Assembly (NCBI RefSeq): GCF_028416575.1
Contig: NZ_JAMQKB010000015.1
Coordinates: 1-63,323, forward strand
Direction of reading: 5' to 3'
Length of the DNA: 63,323 nucleotides
DNA from: Terrihalobacillus insolitus
GTDB taxonomy: Bacteria > Bacillota > Bacilli > Bacillales > Amphibacillaceae
A program made the translations under genes and the position numbers. How positions within the stretch are numbered: position 1 is the first letter of the stretch; every line of letters starts with the position of its first letter. Of this stretch, positions 59,425 through 63,323 are shown in pieces. Below the pieces are notes generated by a model. That model searched no databases. It was not told the DNA's origin and worked only from the letters and a program-made list of their open reading frames with translations.

Positions 59425-60345
59425 ATGGTTGTCCTTTTTTATACATTAACGGTACTATTGCTTGTCTATGGATTGGTAGTTACTCGTAAAGAAAAAAAGA
59501 AACACATCGAGAAGCGGCTTTCTACCGTCTTTCATCAAATCGATCCAAACCTAGAAACCGAAACAGCCATTGACTCCGTCGAAAAGCTCTCTTTTTCCAA
59601 ACGAATGATGGATCCAATATGGAACATGATGAAAAAGAAGCTGCAACGAAAGTTATCTAGCGAGAAAAAGGAAAAACTTGAAAACAAGCTTCTTCAGGCT
59701 GGAAATCCAATGGGCATGACACAGGTGGAATTCCAAATTGTAAAATTGGCTTTGATCATTATATTTCCATTCCTATTCGGTTTATACGGGTATATTCTAA
59801 ATCAGTCTGCTGGGATCATTTTTATCTTACTTTTTTTGGGTATTCTGTTAGCTGTATACATTCCTGCTTTTTACCTGAAGCAAAAAACTGCTACAAGAAA
59901 TAAACAAGCATTAAGAGAACTACCCGATTTTCTCGACCTCGTCACCGTTAGTATTGAAGCAGGATTAGGGTTTGATTCAGCACTAAGTAAAGTCGTTGCC
60001 AAAAAAAATGGTGTGTTAGCGACGGAATTCCAACGATGCCTAGAGGAAATGCGCCTCGGGAAAACGAGGAGAGAAGCATTATCAGGAGTCAGAGACCGTT
60101 TGATATTGGACGATATTAAATCACTGATTGGCAGTATTCTGCAAGCGGAACAGTTGGGGATCGGAATGGTGCAAATACTTCGAGTTCAATCCAATGAAGT
60201 TCGACAAAGGCGAAAGCAACGCGCCGAAGAAGCAGCAATGAAAGCACCAATCAAAATGCTGTTTCCCCTTGTGTTTTTTATCTTCCCATGTATTTTCGTC
60301 GTTTTACTTGGACCAGCTGTGATCCGAATGATGCAAACATTTTAA
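59425..60345 (+). CDS. TadC inner-membrane platform protein
   Basis: 306 residues, partner of TadB: N-terminal helix, then VSIEAGLGFDSALSKVVAKK and LEEMRLGKTRREALSGVRDR of the T2SSF domain and two C-terminal helices (MLFPLVFFIFPCIFVVLLGP). Starts four bases after tadB. Last gene of the operon; instead of a simple terminator the large palindromic repeat array follows. Confidence 0.9.
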   Translation: MVVLFYTLTVLLLVYGLVVTRKEKKKHIEKRLSTVFHQIDPNLETETAIDSVEKLSFSKRMMDPIWNMMKKKLQRKLSSEKKEKLENKLLQAGNPMGMTQVEFQIVKLALIIIFPFLFGLYGYILNQSAGIIFILLFLGILLAVYIPAFYLKQKTATRNKQALRELPDFLDLVTVSIEAGLGFDSALSKVVAKKNGVLATEFQRCLEEMRLGKTRREALSGVRDRLILDDIKSLIGSILQAEQLGIGMVQILRVQSNEVRQRRKQRAEEAAMKAPIKMLFPLVFFIFPCIFVVLLGPAVIRMMQTF

Positions 60346-60394
60346 AACACAAGTCGGGCTGATAGTGCCCACTGTTCTGTAAACGGCTGGCTAT

Positions 60395-61074
60395 AAAGCA
60401 AATAGCGTCCTCTCAGTCCGCTAAAGCCACCAAACCAACGAATTGTTGGCCTGTGAGACCGCTAAAAATCCTAAGCGGACTGAGAGGCGCTTATTCTTGG
60501 AAAAATGCTCGATTCCCAAGGTTAAGCGGACTCACAGACCGTTATTCGCAGTGAATGGGCTTTTTAAGGCTGGGTTTTCGGCAATTAAGGGCCTCTCAGT
60601 CCGCGAAACCCACCAAACCGACGAATTGTTGCCAAATAAGGGCCTGTGAGACCGCTAAAAATCCTGAGCGGACTGAGAGGCCCTTATTCTCGGAAAAATG
60701 CCTGATTCCCAAGGTTAAGCGGACTCACAGGCCGTTATTCGCAGAAAAAGTGCCATTAAAGGCTGGATTTTTGGCAATTAACGGCCTCTCAGTCCGCTAA
60801 AGTCACCAAACCGACGAATTGTTGCCAAATAAGGGCCTGTGAGACCGCTAAAAATCCTAAGCGGACTGAGAGGCGCTTATTCTCGGAAAAATGCCTGATT
60901 CCCAAGGTTAAGCGGACTCACAGGCCGTTATTCGCAGAAAAAGTGCCATTAAAGGCTGGATTTTTGGCAATTAACGGCCTCTCAGTCCGCGAAACCCACC
61001 AAACCGACGAATTTTTGCCAAATAAGGGCCTCTCAGTCCGCTAAAAATCCTAAGCGGACTGAGAGGCCCTTATT
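60395..61074. repeat. Palindromic repeat array 2 (GCGGACTGAGAGG family)
   Basis: About 14 modules of 45-50 bases, in forms AGCGGACTGAGAGGC, AGCGGACTCACAGGCCG and their inverted partners, alternating with spacers TTCTCGGAAAAATGCC, GCAGAAAAAGTGCC and ACCAAACCGACGAATTGTTG. A higher-order unit of about 190-196 bases repeats at 60661 and 60857. The last module is a perfect hairpin with 22-base arms (61021-61042 and 61053-61074) and loop AAAAATCCTA. No gene inside; open frames across it are repeat artefacts. Confidence 0.92.
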
Positions 61075-61188
61075 TATATTTTCATTTTCGATATGTAAGT
61101 CGTCTGAATTTATTGACATTTTCACATGTATTATTTAGATTAAAAGTAAGACAAAACGGGTAGAACGTATAGGAGAGGTGATCAAGCA

Positions 61189-62625
61189 ATGTTACAATCT
61201 ATAGAAAATTACATGAACAAACTTACAAAAACATCAGATGGGACGTATCCATTAATAAATCCTCACACTCGAGAAAAAATCACAGAGATCCCAGAATGTA
61301 CAAATGAGCAAATGGAAGCTGCCATAGCTAAAAGTGAACAAGCTTTTCAACAAATGAAGGTACTGTCCTCAGCAGAACGGTCCGACATCCTTTTCAAAAC
61401 AAGTCAACTTATCGAAGACAAAAAAGAAGACTTTGCCAATACAATTACATTAGAGTCTGGGAAGCCGATAACCTTTTCACAAGGTGAAGTGGACCGCACG
61501 ATTCAAACATTAAAATTTGCTGCAATCGAAGCAAGAAAGCTTGAAGGAGAATCAATCCGAATGGATGCGGCGCCAAATGGTGCTGGACGAGACGCCTATA
61601 CGATTTTTCAGCCAATCGGAGTAGTTGGGGCGATTACACCATTTAACTTTCCTTTAAATCTAGTTATACACAAGGTAGGGCCTGCCCTTGCAGTCGGAAA
61701 TACGATCATTGTAAAGCCAGCAGAAAAAACGCCACTATCTTCTATTTTACTTGCAAACGTGTTGCAGGAGGCAGGACTTCCAGAGAACGCGTATCAAGTC
61801 ATTACAGGGGATGGTCCGCGTCTAGGAAAAGTACTCATTGACCACCCAGCAGTCAAAAAAATTACGTTCACAGGGAGCCCACAAGTAGGTAAGCTTATCA
61901 AATCACAAGCAGGGTTGAAAAAAGTAACACTTGAGCTTGGAAGTAACTCAGCATTATACATCGATAAAAGCGTGGAAAGTAAGATAGAGGAAATTGCAAA
62001 TAAAGCAGTAGTTGGTGCGTTTTCATATAATGGCCAGGTATGCATTAGTACCCAGCGTATTTATGTCCATGAGACTGTAAGTAAATCTTTTATAGAGCAT
62101 TTTAAAATAGCTACGGAGGCATTAAAATACGGAGACCCAAATGATCCATCGACAGACATGTCCGGCTTGATAGATGAAAAAACACAGAAGCGCATACTGG
62201 AATGGATTGACGAAGCGGTTCAAGACGGAGCAACCCTCATTACGGGTGGAGAAAAAGAAGAAAACGGTGTAAAACCTACCATTTTAGCAAATGTTTCTAC
62301 TCATTCAAAAGTTTCCTGTCAAGAAGTGTTTGGCCCAGTCGTCATTATAAACACAGTTAAAAACGGGGAAGAGGCGTTAGAGGCAATGAATGATAGTGAA
62401 TTCGGCTTAAATGCTGGTGTGTTCACCTACGATCTTCCACAGGGCTTTCATTTTGCGCATGAATTGGAAGTCGGTCAAGTATTAGTAAATGATTTGCCTA
62501 CATTACGATTTGACCACATGCCATATGGTGGATTGAAATCTTCTGGTTATGGATATGAAGGTGTCAAATATGCGATGCGAGAAATGGTCCATCGGAAGTT
62601 CATTAGTATGAACTATACATTCTAG
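61189..62625 (+). CDS. NAD(P)-dependent aldehyde dehydrogenase family protein
   Basis: 478 residues. Catalytic Cys in SYNGQVCISTQRIYV near residue 285, Glu in VTLELGSNSALYID, cofactor loop FTGSPQVGKLI, PFNFPLNL signature. The SNSAL in place of GGKNA and the overall pattern resemble bacterial glyceraldehyde-3-phosphate/lactaldehyde or phosphonoacetaldehyde-type dehydrogenases, but the substrate cannot be read. GGAGAGGTGATC precedes the ATG. Monocistronic; no clear terminator. Confidence 0.87.
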   Translation: MLQSIENYMNKLTKTSDGTYPLINPHTREKITEIPECTNEQMEAAIAKSEQAFQQMKVLSSAERSDILFKTSQLIEDKKEDFANTITLESGKPITFSQGEVDRTIQTLKFAAIEARKLEGESIRMDAAPNGAGRDAYTIFQPIGVVGAITPFNFPLNLVIHKVGPALAVGNTIIVKPAEKTPLSSILLANVLQEAGLPENAYQVITGDGPRLGKVLIDHPAVKKITFTGSPQVGKLIKSQAGLKKVTLELGSNSALYIDKSVESKIEEIANKAVVGAFSYNGQVCISTQRIYVHETVSKSFIEHFKIATEALKYGDPNDPSTDMSGLIDEKTQKRILEWIDEAVQDGATLITGGEKEENGVKPTILANVSTHSKVSCQEVFGPVVIINTVKNGEEALEAMNDSEFGLNAGVFTYDLPQGFHFAHELEVGQVLVNDLPTLRFDHMPYGGLKSSGYGYEGVKYAMREMVHRKFISMNYTF

Positions 62626-63019
62626 CCTTGCTAGATTTATAGATGTTCATTCGTCTGTACCTTTTTTCTGCGGGTGCATACGAATGTTGTATGTTTCAAT
62701 ATTGTATAGAAAATCATATAAAAATAAAAACGCATGGATTTATTGTTAACGGGTTCGGTTTTGGAGTGAAAAACGCAAAAAAAACAGTGTTAATAGAACC
62801 TTTATTTTCTAAACAAGCGGTTCCGAAAAGCCCAGAGGCTGAGGAAATAAATGCACAATCAGCTTCTGTTAATAGAAAAGAAAATCAACAGGTAACAATA
62901 GATAAGTTTATCCGACAAGAAAAGAGCTTTATAACACAATTTCCAAGATTCCCGATAATCGCTGGGAGGAACGGCTTTCTATCGGAAAAACTAATTTATC
63001 ATTGTATGAATACTTTTAA

Positions 63020-63175
63020 CGTACTTCCGAAAGAAGTCTCCCTCTTCAAGCGTGTAAAGGGCGTAGCCCAACGGTAAGGGGGAGATGAATTTCGGTTGGG
63101 CGATAGCCCAAAGGCTTTTTCTTTCTTCTAAATATGGTATAATCAGTATTATAAATTAAAAGAACTGATATAACA
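63020..63175 (+). mobile_element. Left end of an IS200/IS605-type element
   Basis: A CTCCC stem (about 63040-63045) with GGGAG (63081-63085), then GATGAAT, and the tight hairpin TTGGGC-GATA-GCCCAA (63096-63111) precede tnpA. A -10 TATAAT lies at 63138-63143. Such subterminal palindromes are what TnpA recognises. The stretch from 62626 to here holds no supported gene. Confidence 0.65.
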
Positions 63176-63323
63176 ATGAAGTTAGACAGTAATAACCATT
63201 CAGTGTTCTTGATGTATTACCATCTTGTGTTAGTCGTGAAGTATCGAAGGAAAGTGATGGATGATCCCATTTCAGACTATGCTAAAGATAAATTTATATC
63301 TTTGAGTGAAAAATACAATATTA
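63176..63323 (+). CDS. tnpA: IS200/IS605-family TnpA transposase, N-terminal fragment
   Basis: 49 codons to the window end: MKLDSNNHSVFLMYYHLVLV then VKYRRKVMDDPISDYAKDKF. This is the start of the HUH-type Y1 single-strand transposase (Transposase_17), in which HLVLVVKYRRKV forms the first strand; the catalytic HxH and Tyr lie beyond the window. No strong Shine-Dalgarno (GAACTGATATAACA), which is usual for these weakly expressed genes. Confidence 0.88.
   Translation, partial: MKLDSNNHSVFLMYYHLVLVVKYRRKVMDDPISDYAKDKFISLSEKYNI

Noticed and set aside
60443..60800. Two overlapping 68- and 81-codon frames with repeated sequence (ACETAKNPKRTERRLF-like)
   Set aside because: They lie wholly inside the palindromic repeat array; the likeness between them comes from the DNA repeats.
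60395..61074. CRISPR array
   Set aside because: Repeat units are palindromic, vary in sequence and orientation, spacers are themselves repeated, and no cas genes are present.
62643..63077. 144-codon open frame between the last aldehyde dehydrogenase and the IS end
   Set aside because: No ribosome binding site, no recognised motif, and its 3' part runs through the hairpin of the IS element end; composition looks non-coding.

Overview
The window comes from a low-GC, endospore-forming member of the Bacillaceae, most like the Oceanobacillus/Virgibacillus group. I infer this from A+T-rich DNA, AGGAGG-type ribosome binding sites, many TTG/GTG starts, spore-coat genes (cotO, cotZ) with SigK-type promoters, and a backbone in Bacillus subtilis order: oppABCDF, yjbC, spx, mecA, coiA, pepF, roxS sRNA, spxH, yjbI, yjbK, yjbM, nadF, yjbO, prpE, then fabI, cotO, cotZ, then yjcF-yjcG-yjcH. 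Both window edges lie in IS200/IS605-type elements: a minus-strand TnpB-like start at the left and a plus-strand TnpA start at the right.

Layout. 0.3-6.5 kb: oligopeptide ABC transporter operon. 6.7-14 kb: secreted glycoside-hydrolase-like protein, the yjbC-spx stress locus with two SigB-type promoters, mecA, coiA, pepF, and the RoxS/RsaE regulatory RNA. 14.3-16.8 kb: an accessory patch with a divergent pair (secreted protein and small membrane protein) bounded by about 50-bp inverted repeats, a tyrosine-recombinase remnant and scattered palindromic repeats. 16.8-22.4 kb: spxH-globin, CYTH protein, small alarmone synthetase, NAD kinase, pseudouridine synthase and PrpE.

22.7-41.2 kb: a large catabolic island. 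Genes for trans-4-hydroxyproline degradation (racemase-family epimerase, two kinds of FAD oxidase, DapA-like deaminase, aldehyde dehydrogenase, NhaC-type transporter) surround one sigma-54 enhancer-binding regulator. A neighbouring operon encodes a two-subunit hydantoinase/oxoprolinase, a DUF3830 protein, an NCS1 permease and an Xaa-Pro peptidase. I find five sigma-54 (-24/-12) promoters here, most with a GTCTAA-N4-TTAGAC-like palindrome upstream, so both operon groups look like one regulon. One racemase-family gene lacks both catalytic cysteines.

41.3-52.3 kb: a small holin-like type I toxin, a RodA/FtsW protein, MgtE, FabI with a FapR operator, spore-coat genes, an MBL hydrolase, a DUF421 protein and yjcFGH. 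52.4-60.3 kb: a Tad/Flp pilus operon (DUF192, Flp, prepilin peptidase, TadE, TadG-like, CpaB, CpaE, CpaF, TadB, TadC) behind a class I cyclic-di-GMP riboswitch. 60.4-61.1 kb: a large array of palindromic repeats also found near 14.3, 16.7 and 45.7-46.1 kb. 61.2-62.6 kb: a second aldehyde dehydrogenase.

The most notable points are the c-di-GMP riboswitch-Tad pilus pairing, the sigma-54 hydroxyproline/hydantoin regulon with a cysteine-less racemase paralogue, the RoxS-type sRNA, and the roughly 195-bp higher-order palindromic repeat family. All family assignments are from reading the sequence; no database search was run.
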